Shown here piece after piece: positions 27,001-35,312 of a stretch of DNA of 64,000 nt. How positions within the stretch are numbered: position 1 is the first letter of the stretch; each line of letters opens with the position of its first letter. The translations under genes were made by a program, and so were the position numbers. Source of the stretch: Planctomycetales bacterium (GTDB lineage Bacteria; Planctomycetota; Planctomycetia; Planctomycetales; Planctomycetaceae); the NCBI GenBank assembly GCA_028285345.1, contig JANQPT010000017.1:1-64000 (forward strand), written 5' to 3'. The notes beneath the pieces were generated by a model. The model had not been told where the DNA came from. It worked only from the letters and a program-made list of their open reading frames with translations, and made no database searches.

Positions 27001-27623
27001 ATCTCGCGCTGGCGGTCGCCATCACGTACCTGCTGATGGCCGCGTTGTTTGAGTCGTGGTTGTATCCGTTCGTCATCATCTTGACTGTGCCGCTGGGGGC
27101 GGTCGGCGGACTAGCCGGTCTGCAGTTGCTAAACCTATTCGTACTGCAGCCGCTCGATGTGTTGACGATGCTCGGTTTCATCATCCTCATCGGCACCGTC
27201 GTCAATAATGCAATTTTGATCGTACACCAGTCACTGCACCACATGCGCGTGGAAGGAATGCCGCCGGAGGATGCGATCCCTGAGAGTGTCCGCAACCGGA
27301 TTCGGCCGATTTTCATTACAACGATGACCACGGTACTCGGTTTGCTGCCGCTCGTCGTATTTCCCGGCGCGGGCAGTGAGCTCTATCGCGGTTTGGGCAG
27401 CGTTGTGTTGGGCGGATTACTTGTTTCGACGGTCTTCACACTGGTTTTGGTGCCGACCGTATTTACGCTCATGTTGAAGCTAAAACGCTCGGTCGTACAC
27501 CTGACCAGACGGCGGACACAGCCGGTGACGGAGCCGCCCTTAGAAGCGGCGCTCGAAGAAATCGACCTGGACGACGTCGACGAACCGTTCGAACCGGAAC
27601 CGGTGGTGGAAGCCGACGCCTGA
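24018..27623 (+). CDS. efflux RND transporter permease, atypical
   Basis: The start at 24018 (1201 aa) gives the standard RND beginning FLEALLRNPVKVAVGVLLVT; the upstream open frame overlaps the previous gene and is not RND-like. Two homologous halves of membrane helices and periplasmic loops are visible. Differences from AcrB: about 60 extra residues near 145-205 in the first periplasmic loop, and about 38 extra hydrophobic residues (roughly 421-455) between TM2 and TM3. The proton-relay region reads D498-N499 (VGMLVDNAVVVLENI). The TM10 site reads GTVVNNAILIV, with no lysine where AcrB has Lys940. No adaptor or outer-membrane gene is adjacent. The transported substrate is unknown. Confidence 0.9.
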   Translation: MQFLEALLRNPVKVAVGVLLVTLFGGIAMKVMPKQLTPEVENPVLQIETRWPGASPREVEREIVQEQEEQLKSVEGLVKMSSECRDSEGQITLEFVVGMNIEEAMLKVNTRLQQVREYPVDALEPVISTRNISDRAIARFVLTSRPPTKEKIAEFAEQHPQLREALQPSLRAANPGLTVYRLQRLYDEVGDKHPELKELLPEDIDLQKLRRFAENVIEARLERVPGVADAEVYGGLQDELQVIVDPQRLAARQLTIADVQRVLQSQNKDTSGGDLWEGKRRWVVRTLGRFRSPEQVADQLLAVRDGVPVYLRDVAEVKVDFKKPDSISRRYGISSNGLSIQRQTGANVLEVMEGLRAAADELNNGVLKHRNLELYQYYDETGYIHASIDRVQQNIFIGGALTMIVLMLFLHRGLRTLLATPLIVTAAMAAAFVSPWYSVLCLVLIVGAGFWFARGALVVGLAIPTSIVGTFLLLGLAGRSLNVISLAGMSFAVGMLVDNAVVVLENIHRRYQLGESPLVAAARGTQEVWGAVVASTLTTVAVFLPVVFVEEMSGQLFRDIALAITFAVGLSLIVSVTVIPTAAARLYRMRGATDDRSPYASGNGDLHHQLQVPSADRVSTESPVAGLLGKLGRTFVNAIVGLNRWIQRSSVRSTAVVLLLLGAAIGLSYAFWPKVEYLPGGNRNFVFAVISPPPGYNMNQLLKMGEEIEEELRPYWDLDEEEMLDKNREYPGINYYFFVVRGRRVFMGVRSADPDRIRELMPLLQKVGSKFPGTIVHVKQSSLFERGINSGRTIDIEITGPDLKKLVGLGHQVLAKVPQVVPESRAFPRPSLDLSSPEIHIEPKLVQAAEMGVTAADLGYTVNALVDGAYAGDYFIGGEKIDVTIKGDQELESHTQDIATMPVATPTGQVVPLGALATVSLRSGPEQINRRERLRAITIQVSPPTSVPLEEAMDRINAEIVQPMLTDIAVDGEYMINLSGTADKLRETWNALKWNLALAVAITYLLMAALFESWLYPFVIILTVPLGAVGGLAGLQLLNLFVLQPLDVLTMLGFIILIGTVVNNAILIVHQSLHHMRVEGMPPEDAIPESVRNRIRPIFITTMTTVLGLLPLVVFPGAGSELYRGLGSVVLGGLLVSTVFTLVLVPTVFTLMLKLKRSVVHLTRRRTQPVTEPPLEAALEEIDLDDVDEPFEPEPVVEADA

Positions 27624-27633
27624 CCTGCCCGGT

Positions 27634-28593
27634 TTACGCCGCTTTGGTCATCTCATCGGCCCTGAGGTCCGCAAGCAGCATCCGCGCCTGCGTGTCATTC
27701 GTTGTGGGAACTTCGCCATCCAGCCGGACGGCAAACCCGGCAGCGCTGAGATGCTCGATCAGGTCCGCCAATAGTGCGGGCGGGTACGTTTCGGACACGT
27801 GGACTTCCATCACGATCCGCCGTATTTGCCGCAACGTCTCAACATCGGCGGCAAGAAATGCGGCGTACTCCGAGCCTTCAATGTCGCATTTGAGCAGGTC
27901 CACTGTTCCGCAATCCGCCTTCGCGATGAGGTCCGACAGTGAAATGCTCTCGGTGGTCTCAAAATCGGTCTCCGCTGCCGATTGTTCCGACCACTGCCGG
28001 CTGACGGAATGGCCTCCGGAGTTGCGGGCATTGTGATACAACCGCAGTTGCTCTCCCGATCGATCCGCAACCGCCAAGTGCCACACATCATATGCGGAAC
28101 CTCCGGCGAGTGCGACGTTTCGCACTGTTTGCCAGTAGTTTTCCGTAACCGCTTCCACCGAAATCACCCGCCGTGCTTTGCCGAGCAATGCCGAAGAGAA
28201 TAGCCCCGCGTTGGCGCCCAAATCGATGACGGTGCCCAGCTCGCTGCCGAGCGCATTGAGCTCGTAATCGTCAGCAACGGAAATCTCATGAAAGATGAAG
28301 AAGTCCTGCGTCCCCGGCCGCAACAGGACCGACCGGCCCTGCCATTCGATATTGACCAACCCGTCTTCAGTAAAATCAATCGGCGGCATGTTCTGGAAAT
28401 ACCAATCCCAGAATCTGTGGTCGCGTCCTCGGCGCGAAAACCGAGCGGATCTCCCGGTCTTGAGCGTCAGCTCAAATTCGCCCCGCCCCAGAAAACTGAG
28501 CTTCAAAAACGACGAAATCGGTGCGGCGAACAGCGAGCAGCAATGAGGAAATCGCTGTATCGAAAAAACAGAATTCAGCCGTTTCAATTGCAT
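27634..28593 (-). CDS. FkbM family SAM-dependent methyltransferase
   Basis: This 319-aa protein has the Rossmann methyltransferase motif I VIDLGANAGLFSSALL (residues about 125-140) and motif II VISVEAVTEN. The FkbM-specific segment DLLKCDIEGSEYAAFLAA is followed by IVMEVHVSETYP. FkbM enzymes O-methylate sugars or natural products and are frequent in polysaccharide clusters. An N-terminal portion of about 90 residues precedes the catalytic domain (FSIQRFPHCCSLFAAPISSF), as in some glycan-modifying members. AGGA lies 8 bp before the ATG. It is convergent with the RND permease gene, 10 bp apart, and no glycosyltransferase is nearby. Confidence 0.9.
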   Translation of the reverse strand: MQLKRLNSVFSIQRFPHCCSLFAAPISSFLKLSFLGRGEFELTLKTGRSARFSRRGRDHRFWDWYFQNMPPIDFTEDGLVNIEWQGRSVLLRPGTQDFFIFHEISVADDYELNALGSELGTVIDLGANAGLFSSALLGKARRVISVEAVTENYWQTVRNVALAGGSAYDVWHLAVADRSGEQLRLYHNARNSGGHSVSRQWSEQSAAETDFETTESISLSDLIAKADCGTVDLLKCDIEGSEYAAFLAADVETLRQIRRIVMEVHVSETYPPALLADLIEHLSAAGFAVRLDGEVPTTNDTQARMLLADLRADEMTKAA

Positions 28594-29167
28594 CGGGATT
28601 TCCTGCCCACTGGGATATCATCGGGGATCTCGGCGGCTGCAATATGAGATCGCTGGAAACGTGTCAAGAGGGATCGGCCAGGGGCGATCTTCGCGGGTGC
28701 ACAACGCACTTTGCGCGGCGGGAACTATTTCTGTAGGGTCCGCTGTGCGGACCATTGAGTTGATGGGAAAACGAGCCAATTGACAGCTTGCTTTCCGAAC
28801 AAGAACAAATCACAAGACTGTGAATTTGTCATTCGAGATGCGAATCTTCGGTCCTGGTCCGCACAGCGGACCCTACGCCAAATGCGATGTCAAACCGCGT
28901 CGTGCACCCGATGTTCGGTTTCCGACCGTCCGGTTGGTGTCGGGTTTGCCCGCAGGTGATTCGATCTGGACCGCCGAATTATCAGATTCGATGCTAACGG
29001 TGGCGGCGTCAGTATTGGGTTGGCTTATATCGGGCGACATCTCTGCTGGAAAATAGACCTTAGGGACTTTTTCACCAACATCTTTGAAACGCGTTCGCGT
29101 ATCTGAGTGGTGTGGAAACCAATCACGTCTCTGTTCCCATCACCACCTCTCGCTCAAGGAGACGATT
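28594..29167. other. intergenic region with palindromic element
   Basis: This 574-bp divergent spacer contains a 144-bp element with 21-bp perfect inverted ends (28733-28876). Apart from that and a Shine-Dalgarno AAGGAGA before 29168, nothing was recognised. Confidence 0.6.
28733..28876. repeat. MITE-like element with 21-bp terminal inverted repeats
   Basis: GTAGGGTCCGCTGTGCGGACC (28733-28753) is repeated as its exact complement at 28856-28876. The arms are themselves nearly palindromic (GGTCCGC..GCGGACC). The 102-bp interior has an imperfect hairpin (GAACAAATCACA / TGTGAATTTGTC) and no ORF. No target-site duplication is evident. Confidence 0.7.
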
Positions 29168-30955
29168 ATGTCTGCGCCTGCGGCCCGTCGCTCCGTTCTC
29201 CGTTGGTTCTACACCAACAATCCCTTCTATGCCGTCAGCACGGTGTTACTGTTGATATCCATCCGGGCGGCCTACGGAAAAATCATTATCGGAGAAATCA
29301 ACATGTGGCTGATGCTGGCCGTGATGGCCGGCTACACGTCGCTCTTGGCGGTGATCGCCGTCGCAATTGTTCGTTGGGGAAAAGTCTGGGAAGACACCCG
29401 TTCAATTCTGTTGTTGATCCTGCCGCTGTTCCTGGCGGTTTCGATCTGTGCGGACCAACTGTTCGTTGAGCTGTCCGGCACAGGGGCGGACCTTTCGCTG
29501 ATGATTGCCGGCTACTTGTTTTCAGCGGTCGTCTCGGAATTGGTCTTGCGTGGTGCAGGCATCCGTTTCGGCTGGTGGTATCGCGTTCCCTATCACCTGA
29601 TGCTGGCACTGTTCTACGTGACACCCTGGATCTGTGCGCACCCTGTCGAGGTGCTTTCCAAGCGAACGCTGGAATGGGTTTTGTTCTTGTTCCCGACCGC
29701 CGCCGGCGCAATCTTCCTCATGTTGATTCCGGCGATTCGAAAGGGGCCCACGTATGCGGACAACAACGGCACTCCTTGGAAATGGCCTTGGTTTCCCTGG
29801 ACGGCATTTGGAATGATTGCCGCAGTCGTCTGCCTGCGATCCTATGTGCTCTGCTTGACATTCAGCCCGACCGGTCCGATGTGGAACAGCCGCAAAGGTT
29901 CGCTGTCGATTGTCCTCGACACGATTTGGGGACCGTACTTTCTGATTCCGTTTATAGCCGTACTGTTCGTTCTGCTCCTGGAGATGGGGCTGGTCGCGAA
30001 GAATCAACGCTTGGTCAATCGCGTGATGTCGTTGTCTCCGGCGCTTCTGCTACCGGCTTTGCCAATGAGCGGTGGCTGGCCGTTTCGAACGTTCTTGCAT
30101 CAGTTCGTCGCGACCGCCGGTTCGCCGATCTGGCTGACGATCTGCCTGTTGCTGGCGTTCTACGCCTGGGCCTGGATCCGCCGCGTCCCCGGCGCGGCAG
30201 GCGGATGCGTCGGTATGCTGGCAGCGCTGTCGGTCGTCCAGCCGCAGACGATCAGCATGCACACGCTCACCGACCCGCAGGCAGCACCCTTCCTCATCAT
30301 CGGCGCCGTGATGTTGGCCCAGGGGCTGTACCGGCGGTCGTCATTCCTCTGCACATCCGCGGTTGTTTCGGCAACGTTTGGCTTGTGGCTGATCCTGCCG
30401 CAGACCGCGTTGGCCGAGTACCGTTTCTTGACCAGCTATCATGTGCTGTGGTTTTCAGTCGTGCTGTTTGGGCTGACGTTTCGCGACCCCTTCGCGCGCG
30501 TGCTGCAGTTTGTCGGTGCGGCGCAGGTACCTCTTGCTGCGATTCTGTTGATGACACACACGGCAGCGGTTGACATTCCGCTGAGCTGGCAAGTCGCGCA
30601 CGTTGGCATCGTTACGGCGTCGGCCGTCGCCATCGCCTATCTGTTCCGGTCGCGGTGGTATCTCTACGCCTCGCTGCTGACGATCGCTGCCGGAGGTTAC
30701 GCGTTTGCCGCGGTCGGATTCCGCAACGCGGTCTCCTCGCTCGGCGCGACAGCGGTCGCCGCTTTTACCTGGAGCCTGGGGACGTTGTTATTGGCGTTTC
30801 TCATCAGCGCGCACAAAGCCAACTGGCTGCCGCGCGGCATGATTCCGCTCTGGTGGTTCGGCAATGGAAACGGAGGTCCCGGAATCGGCGAGGCACAACC
30901 GCCCGACGACCCAACGGCATCAGATCCGCCCCGCTCACCGACGGAGTCGAATTGA
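29168..30955 (+). CDS. polytopic integral membrane protein of unknown function
   Basis: The ATG at 29168 follows AAGGAGACGATT and is preferred to the open frame's earlier start (595 aa). The sequence is almost entirely hydrophobic with roughly 14-16 predicted membrane helices (AVSTVLLLISIRAAYG, LMLAVMAGYTSLLAVIAVAIV, LPLFLAVSICADQLFV and so on). There is no large soluble domain. The C-terminal tail (GPGIGEAQPPDDPTASDPPR) is polar, proline-rich and probably cytoplasmic or disordered. No transporter motif or catalytic residue is recognisable. The downstream radical SAM gene converges on it with only 5 bp between stops. Confidence 0.8.
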   Translation: MSAPAARRSVLRWFYTNNPFYAVSTVLLLISIRAAYGKIIIGEINMWLMLAVMAGYTSLLAVIAVAIVRWGKVWEDTRSILLLILPLFLAVSICADQLFVELSGTGADLSLMIAGYLFSAVVSELVLRGAGIRFGWWYRVPYHLMLALFYVTPWICAHPVEVLSKRTLEWVLFLFPTAAGAIFLMLIPAIRKGPTYADNNGTPWKWPWFPWTAFGMIAAVVCLRSYVLCLTFSPTGPMWNSRKGSLSIVLDTIWGPYFLIPFIAVLFVLLLEMGLVAKNQRLVNRVMSLSPALLLPALPMSGGWPFRTFLHQFVATAGSPIWLTICLLLAFYAWAWIRRVPGAAGGCVGMLAALSVVQPQTISMHTLTDPQAAPFLIIGAVMLAQGLYRRSSFLCTSAVVSATFGLWLILPQTALAEYRFLTSYHVLWFSVVLFGLTFRDPFARVLQFVGAAQVPLAAILLMTHTAAVDIPLSWQVAHVGIVTASAVAIAYLFRSRWYLYASLLTIAAGGYAFAAVGFRNAVSSLGATAVAAFTWSLGTLLLAFLISAHKANWLPRGMIPLWWFGNGNGGPGIGEAQPPDDPTASDPPRSPTESN

Positions 30956-30960
30956 CCGGA

Positions 30961-32040
30961 TCAGTCGAACAGCCGCAGTTGCCCGTCAGGTCGAGCCCGC
31001 GGGCGAAATTGTGAAAAATCGAGTTCCGGCAGCGGCCGTTGTAATCGATTTCGCCGGGCAAAGACTTCAAACGTCTGGCGGATTTGATCAGCGTAGTGGC
31101 CGCTGCCGCGAAACCGGGAACCAAATTCGGAGTCGTTCATTCGTCCGGCGCGGGTTCCGCGAATTTTCGAAACGACATCCGGCAGCCGGTGGCGGTCGAA
31201 CACTTCCAGCCAATTCAAAAAGACTGGCTCGACCGACAACGGCAGACGCAATAGCAGGTAGGTTGCCGATTTCGCGCCCGCGTCGGCGGCCGCCTGCAGA
31301 ATCTGTGGGATTTCGCGGTCATTCAGCCCTGGAATCACCGGCGCGCACATCACGCGGACGTTGATGCCCGCTTCCGAAAGTTGGCGAATCGTCTCCAATC
31401 GACGCGACGGCGCGGTCGTCCGCGGCTCCATCTCGCGAGCCAGTTTCGCATCGAGCGTCGTGACGCTGACATTGACGTTCACCAGTTGACGTTTCGCCAG
31501 CGGAATCAATACGTCAAGATCGCGAATGACCAGCGCGTTTTTCGTCACAATCGACACCGGTTGCCGGGCATCCAGTGCCACTTCCAGACAGGCCCGAGTC
31601 AGCCGAAAACGGCGCTCCGCCGGCTGATAACAATCCGTGACGCCGGAAAAACAGACGACCTCCGCTTCCCACCCCGGCCGGTTCAGCCATGCGCGAAACA
31701 ACTCCGCGGCGTCGTGCTTCACGAAAATCCTGGTCTCAAAGTCGATGCCCGCGTTGAGATCGAGGTATTCATGCGTCGGCCGCGCGTAGCAATAGGCGCA
31801 GCCGTGCTCACACCCGCGATAGGGATTCAGCGAATACCGAAACCCCACATCGGGGGAGTGATTTTCGCTGATGATGCTGCGGGAGTTATCGCGTAGAAAC
31901 TGCGTCGGCACGACCCGAGGCGCCTGCGAAGTTCCCTCGTCCGCTTCGCTGTGCTCAAAGTCGGGGACGTTCTCTACCGTCTGAAATCGATTGGGCGGGG
32001 ACGACTTGGCGCCGCGCCGCTTGGCGTGAGGAGTCGACAC
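30961..32040 (-). CDS. PA0069 family radical SAM protein
   Basis: This 359-aa protein carries the radical SAM cluster motif C77-x3-C81-x2-C84 in NPYRGCEHGCAYCYARPTHEY. That wording, with the following FETRIFVKHDAAELFRAWL and SGVTDCYQPAERRFRLTR, is diagnostic of the PA0069/Rv2578c group, which is related to spore photoproduct lyase. The later core segment VSIVTKNALVIRDLDVL and PVIPGLNDREIP also match. The reaction is unknown; DNA or nucleotide repair has been suggested only by relation to SPL. The GTG start gives a basic, low-complexity first 25 residues, so the true start could be slightly downstream. Confidence 0.9.
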   Translation of the reverse strand: MSTPHAKRRGAKSSPPNRFQTVENVPDFEHSEADEGTSQAPRVVPTQFLRDNSRSIISENHSPDVGFRYSLNPYRGCEHGCAYCYARPTHEYLDLNAGIDFETRIFVKHDAAELFRAWLNRPGWEAEVVCFSGVTDCYQPAERRFRLTRACLEVALDARQPVSIVTKNALVIRDLDVLIPLAKRQLVNVNVSVTTLDAKLAREMEPRTTAPSRRLETIRQLSEAGINVRVMCAPVIPGLNDREIPQILQAAADAGAKSATYLLLRLPLSVEPVFLNWLEVFDRHRLPDVVSKIRGTRAGRMNDSEFGSRFRGSGHYADQIRQTFEVFARRNRLQRPLPELDFSQFRPRARPDGQLRLFD

Positions 32041-32147
32041 GGTATGACGTTCGTTGCGCTGTCAGAAGAATCGTTATTCAGAATCGAGCACGGATTCAGC
32101 GTCGTGGATTCGCGACCCCAGAAATATATACATTTGTATATGTATTG

Positions 32148-33188
32148 TCAATCGGCATGGCCGACGTCGTTCCATTGATGCACCAGTTTCAACATCGCCG
32201 GTTCCGTCTGCACGGTCACGCTGTCTCCGGCAGCCAGCTTCAGATTTCCGTCCGGATAAAAATCGGATTGGCTGCCCCGTTTGCAGGTGATCACGTAGAT
32301 GTTGTGCTTTCGACGCAGTGTGCGCACATCGCGTCCAATCAATTTCGATCCGGCCGGGATATCGATCTCGGCCACCACCAGCAGTTTGCCCTCGATATAG
32401 AATGAATTGATAATCGAGCGGTCCGACGATGCGGTTGCAAACAGCGGCGCCGCTAGGGCCGACGTGCTGAAGGCGAGTTCGATGTCAAACGCGTCACGAA
32501 TCTTGGAGGCGAGATCCTGATCGAACATCCGCATCACGACTCGGATTGCGGGGTTCAATTTGCGGGCATCGAGCGCCATTTCCAAATTAGCCAGATCATC
32601 GTCCGTGGCCAGAATAATCGACTTGGCGCGCGCCACGTTCATTTCGGACAGCATGCCCTCTTCGCGGCCGCTCCCGACGAAGACCGGCACATCATACTTC
32701 CTGGCAAAGGGGAGATTGGGTGACTCGGCGTCTTTCTCCAGGACGATCACCTCTTCACCCAACTGCTGCAGTTGTTGCAAGATCCGCAAGCCGACTCGCC
32801 CCAGGCCGCACAAAACCACGTGATCGTTGTATGTCTTGGCCATCGCCTGCATCCACTCCTTGCTGTTTTCGTCGCGCCGCAGAATGTGGTAACTGAAACG
32901 GATGATCCCGTCGAGAATCACAACCAAGCCGAGCGGCGGCAGCAGCCAGAAAAACAATTGCAGCAGCCAGTGTTCGGGATACTTGTCGAGGTGCTCCATG
33001 AAAATCAGGCAGTACGTGGTGAAGAACGCCTGGCTGTAGCTCATCTGTTCATGGCGGTAGTAGTGATGAAAACTAAAGCCTCCCGCCACCACGACTGCCG
33101 CTGCCAACAGCAGCAGCAGCGAAAACCGCACCAGCGGTTTGCGGAGATAGTAGAAATTGGCCTTCGAACGACGAATCATTCGTCTCAT
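32148..33188 (-). CDS. membrane protein with RCK (TrkA-N/TrkA-C) domains, no K+ filter
   Basis: The ATG at 33188 has AGGTGA upstream and is preferred to the GTG at 33242 (346 aa). Two membrane helices (LLLLLAAAVVVAGGF and LLQLFFWLLPPLGLVVIL) flank a short loop where a pore helix and TVGYG filter would sit. The loop reads FFTTYCLIFMEHLDKYPEHW and has no GYG. A TrkA-N/RCK domain follows (VVLCGLGRVGLRIL with NAD-binding GxGxxG; IVLEKD; FVGSGREEGML; ATDDD). A TrkA-C domain closes the protein (AGSKLIGRDVRTL, LAAGDSVTVQT). It is probably a dimeric or tetrameric membrane gate or nucleotide sensor rather than a classical K+ channel. Confidence 0.85.
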   Translation of the reverse strand: MRRMIRRSKANFYYLRKPLVRFSLLLLLAAAVVVAGGFSFHHYYRHEQMSYSQAFFTTYCLIFMEHLDKYPEHWLLQLFFWLLPPLGLVVILDGIIRFSYHILRRDENSKEWMQAMAKTYNDHVVLCGLGRVGLRILQQLQQLGEEVIVLEKDAESPNLPFARKYDVPVFVGSGREEGMLSEMNVARAKSIILATDDDLANLEMALDARKLNPAIRVVMRMFDQDLASKIRDAFDIELAFSTSALAAPLFATASSDRSIINSFYIEGKLLVVAEIDIPAGSKLIGRDVRTLRRKHNIYVITCKRGSQSDFYPDGNLKLAAGDSVTVQTEPAMLKLVHQWNDVGHAD

Positions 33189-33907
33189 GATTGTTCGATC
33201 ACCTACACTGGCCGACTTGCCGCAGCAACCGGCAAAAGACACGAAACTTATCGCTCACTCAGCAGCCCGCCTCATAGTCCGAAACCCTATCCTGTTCGAG
33301 GCAAGGCGGGGTTTGTGCAATTCATGATGTCGTGCTCACGATCGGTGCACCAACTCGATCTTAGGGTCGCTTCACTTTGTCCGCGCCGTCACAACGCACT
33401 CGTGATCCAATCGGATCACCCTTCCAATGGCTCTCGGGCTGGAAATCGCAGAATGAACATGTTGCTGTAGCGCCAAATCATTGCCGATTCGCAGCGCGAT
33501 CATGTTGAGAGTATATTAGGTCCAAAAGCTGAAGGTTCTTTCCCGTACCGAACGAGGTTTCACTGGCCGGCCTTGCTCAATTACCATCAATCGATTGGAA
33601 AACGCAGCCTAATGACTGCGAACGGCTCTGAAAAACGTTACACTCTCTGTGACCGAAACGCCAGCGGTTGGGCACTTAGGAGTTGACCAGTCCACTCTTG
33701 AGACTGCTGCGTGGGAATCGGCTGCACTTCGAGGAGGAGTCGTGTTCGGTGCGACGAACAATATCGGTTGCTCGGCACCGCAGAGGCTCTACAAATTCCC
33801 CGGGCCGCAACTCGCCGTCGTCTGTTTGCGGCTGCCGGAAGCACTTCAAATGTGAAACACGTCATTGATCGGCGAATGATATTCGAAAAGTAATTCCGAG
33901 GCGAGCG
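33189..33907. other. divergent intergenic region
   Basis: These 719 bp separate the RCK protein gene from the RND adaptor gene. No gene was supported. A perfect 7-bp inverted repeat, GTGATCC-AATC-GGATCAC (33402-33419), could be a regulator site, but its distance from both starts makes this speculative. Confidence 0.5.
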
Positions 33908-35170
33908 ATGGAATCTTCCCCTGAGTTGTTGTGGGGCCGCATTTTGCCCCGGGCGGTTTTTTTGACACTAGCGGCATGCTGCGCGGCCGGATGCGGATTG
34001 GATTTAGACCGCGACCCGCCCATCGCGAAGATTCCGCCTCCTGAGGTCACGATCAGCCAGCCGGTTGAACGTGACCTCGTCGAGTTGCGACAGTTTCCCG
34101 GGCGCGTCGAAGCGAAAGAAAACGTGGAAATCCGCGCGCGCGTGACGGGCTACATCACCGAAGTCAATTTTGTCGAGGGAGATATTGTCGAACAGGGCGC
34201 CGTCCTGTTTCGGATCGACTCCCGCCCGTTTGATGAAGTGCTCAAAGCGGCCGAGGCCGACCGTGATCGATGGGTCGCCCTGATTGCGAAAAACAATGCC
34301 GACTTGGACAGGCAAGCCAACCTGATGAAAAAAGGTGCGGGGCTGCAGGAGGACTTTGACAGTGCCAAAGCGGCACTGCTTGAGGCGGAGGCTTCCAAAA
34401 ATGCCTCCGAAGCGGCCATTGAACGGGCGCGACTCGACGTTGAATTCACGACAGTCAAAGCGCCTGTCAAAGGCCGTGTCGGCCGCGCGTTGGTCACCAA
34501 GGGCAACCTCGTCAGCGGCGATCAAACGTCAGGGACTCCATTGACGACACTGGTCAGCGTCGATCCGATGTACGTCTATTTCGACGTTGATGAGCTGACC
34601 GTCCTCGAAGCGCAGCGGGACAACCGCGAACGAAATCCGGATGCCCGGAATTCCCGCGTGCGTGATCAGAAGCGTCCGGTGTTCATCGGCTTGGCCAACG
34701 AAACCAACTTCCCGCACGAGGGGGTGATCGACTTCGTGGACAATCGAGTCGATCCCGAAACCGGCACCTTGCGCGTTCGGGGCCACTTCGACAACGCCGA
34801 CGAATATCTCTCTGCAGGGTTGTTCGTCAAAGTGCAAGTGCCGTTAGGAGAACCGAAGTCGCGAATACTGGTTCCGCAAAATGCCGTCGGCACCGATTTG
34901 AATCAAAAATATGTGATGGTCGTCAATGAGAAAAACGAGGTCGTAAAAAAACCGGTCGAGTTGGGCACCCGCACCGACGACGGACTGCAAGTCGTGGAAT
35001 CCGGACTGTCGCCAGACGATTGGGTTGTCGTCAACGGCATGCAGCGCGCGCGGGAAGGCGCGCCGGTGAATCCCACCAAGACTGAAATCAAATCAACCAA
35101 GCCGGTTGCAGAGGAGACGCCGCAACCGTCAGCCGATTCCGCATCAGCAGAGAAACCGGATGGCCAGTGA
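33908..35170 (+). CDS. RND efflux periplasmic adaptor (membrane fusion) lipoprotein
   Basis: This 420-aa protein has a lipoprotein signal ending LTLAACCAAGC. The adaptor domains follow: beta-barrel start (RDLVELRQFPGRVEAKENVEI), a biotinyl-lipoyl half motif (RARVTGYITEVNFVEGDIVEQGAVLFRID), a coiled-coil hairpin (about residues 110-175), and the second lipoyl half (APVKGRVGRALVTKGNLV). The barrel and membrane-proximal domains come last (VDPMYVYFDVDE, VPQNAVGTDLNQKYVMVV). It bridges the permease encoded 142 bp downstream to an outer-membrane channel, which is not encoded nearby. The C-terminal tail is a low-complexity Thr/Pro/Ser/Glu stretch. GAGGCGAG precedes the ATG. Confidence 0.94.
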   Translation: MESSPELLWGRILPRAVFLTLAACCAAGCGLDLDRDPPIAKIPPPEVTISQPVERDLVELRQFPGRVEAKENVEIRARVTGYITEVNFVEGDIVEQGAVLFRIDSRPFDEVLKAAEADRDRWVALIAKNNADLDRQANLMKKGAGLQEDFDSAKAALLEAEASKNASEAAIERARLDVEFTTVKAPVKGRVGRALVTKGNLVSGDQTSGTPLTTLVSVDPMYVYFDVDELTVLEAQRDNRERNPDARNSRVRDQKRPVFIGLANETNFPHEGVIDFVDNRVDPETGTLRVRGHFDNADEYLSAGLFVKVQVPLGEPKSRILVPQNAVGTDLNQKYVMVVNEKNEVVKKPVELGTRTDDGLQVVESGLSPDDWVVVNGMQRAREGAPVNPTKTEIKSTKPVAEETPQPSADSASAEKPDGQ

Positions 35171-35312
35171 TCCCGCATCATTGGTCTGAGCCAATCACGC
35201 TCCGCGTTGAAACTTAGCCTCGATGCTCGATGAATTGTCCAGAGAAACGGCGAATGCCGGTGCCTCAAGTTGATCAGCAATTTAGCCGCAGTCAGCACAC
35301 ACGGGAATCCTG

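Noticed and set aside
33402..33419. Palindrome GTGATCC-AATC-GGATCAC as an operator
   Set aside because: It is far from both flanking start codons and has no second copy; kept only as a note in the intergenic entry.
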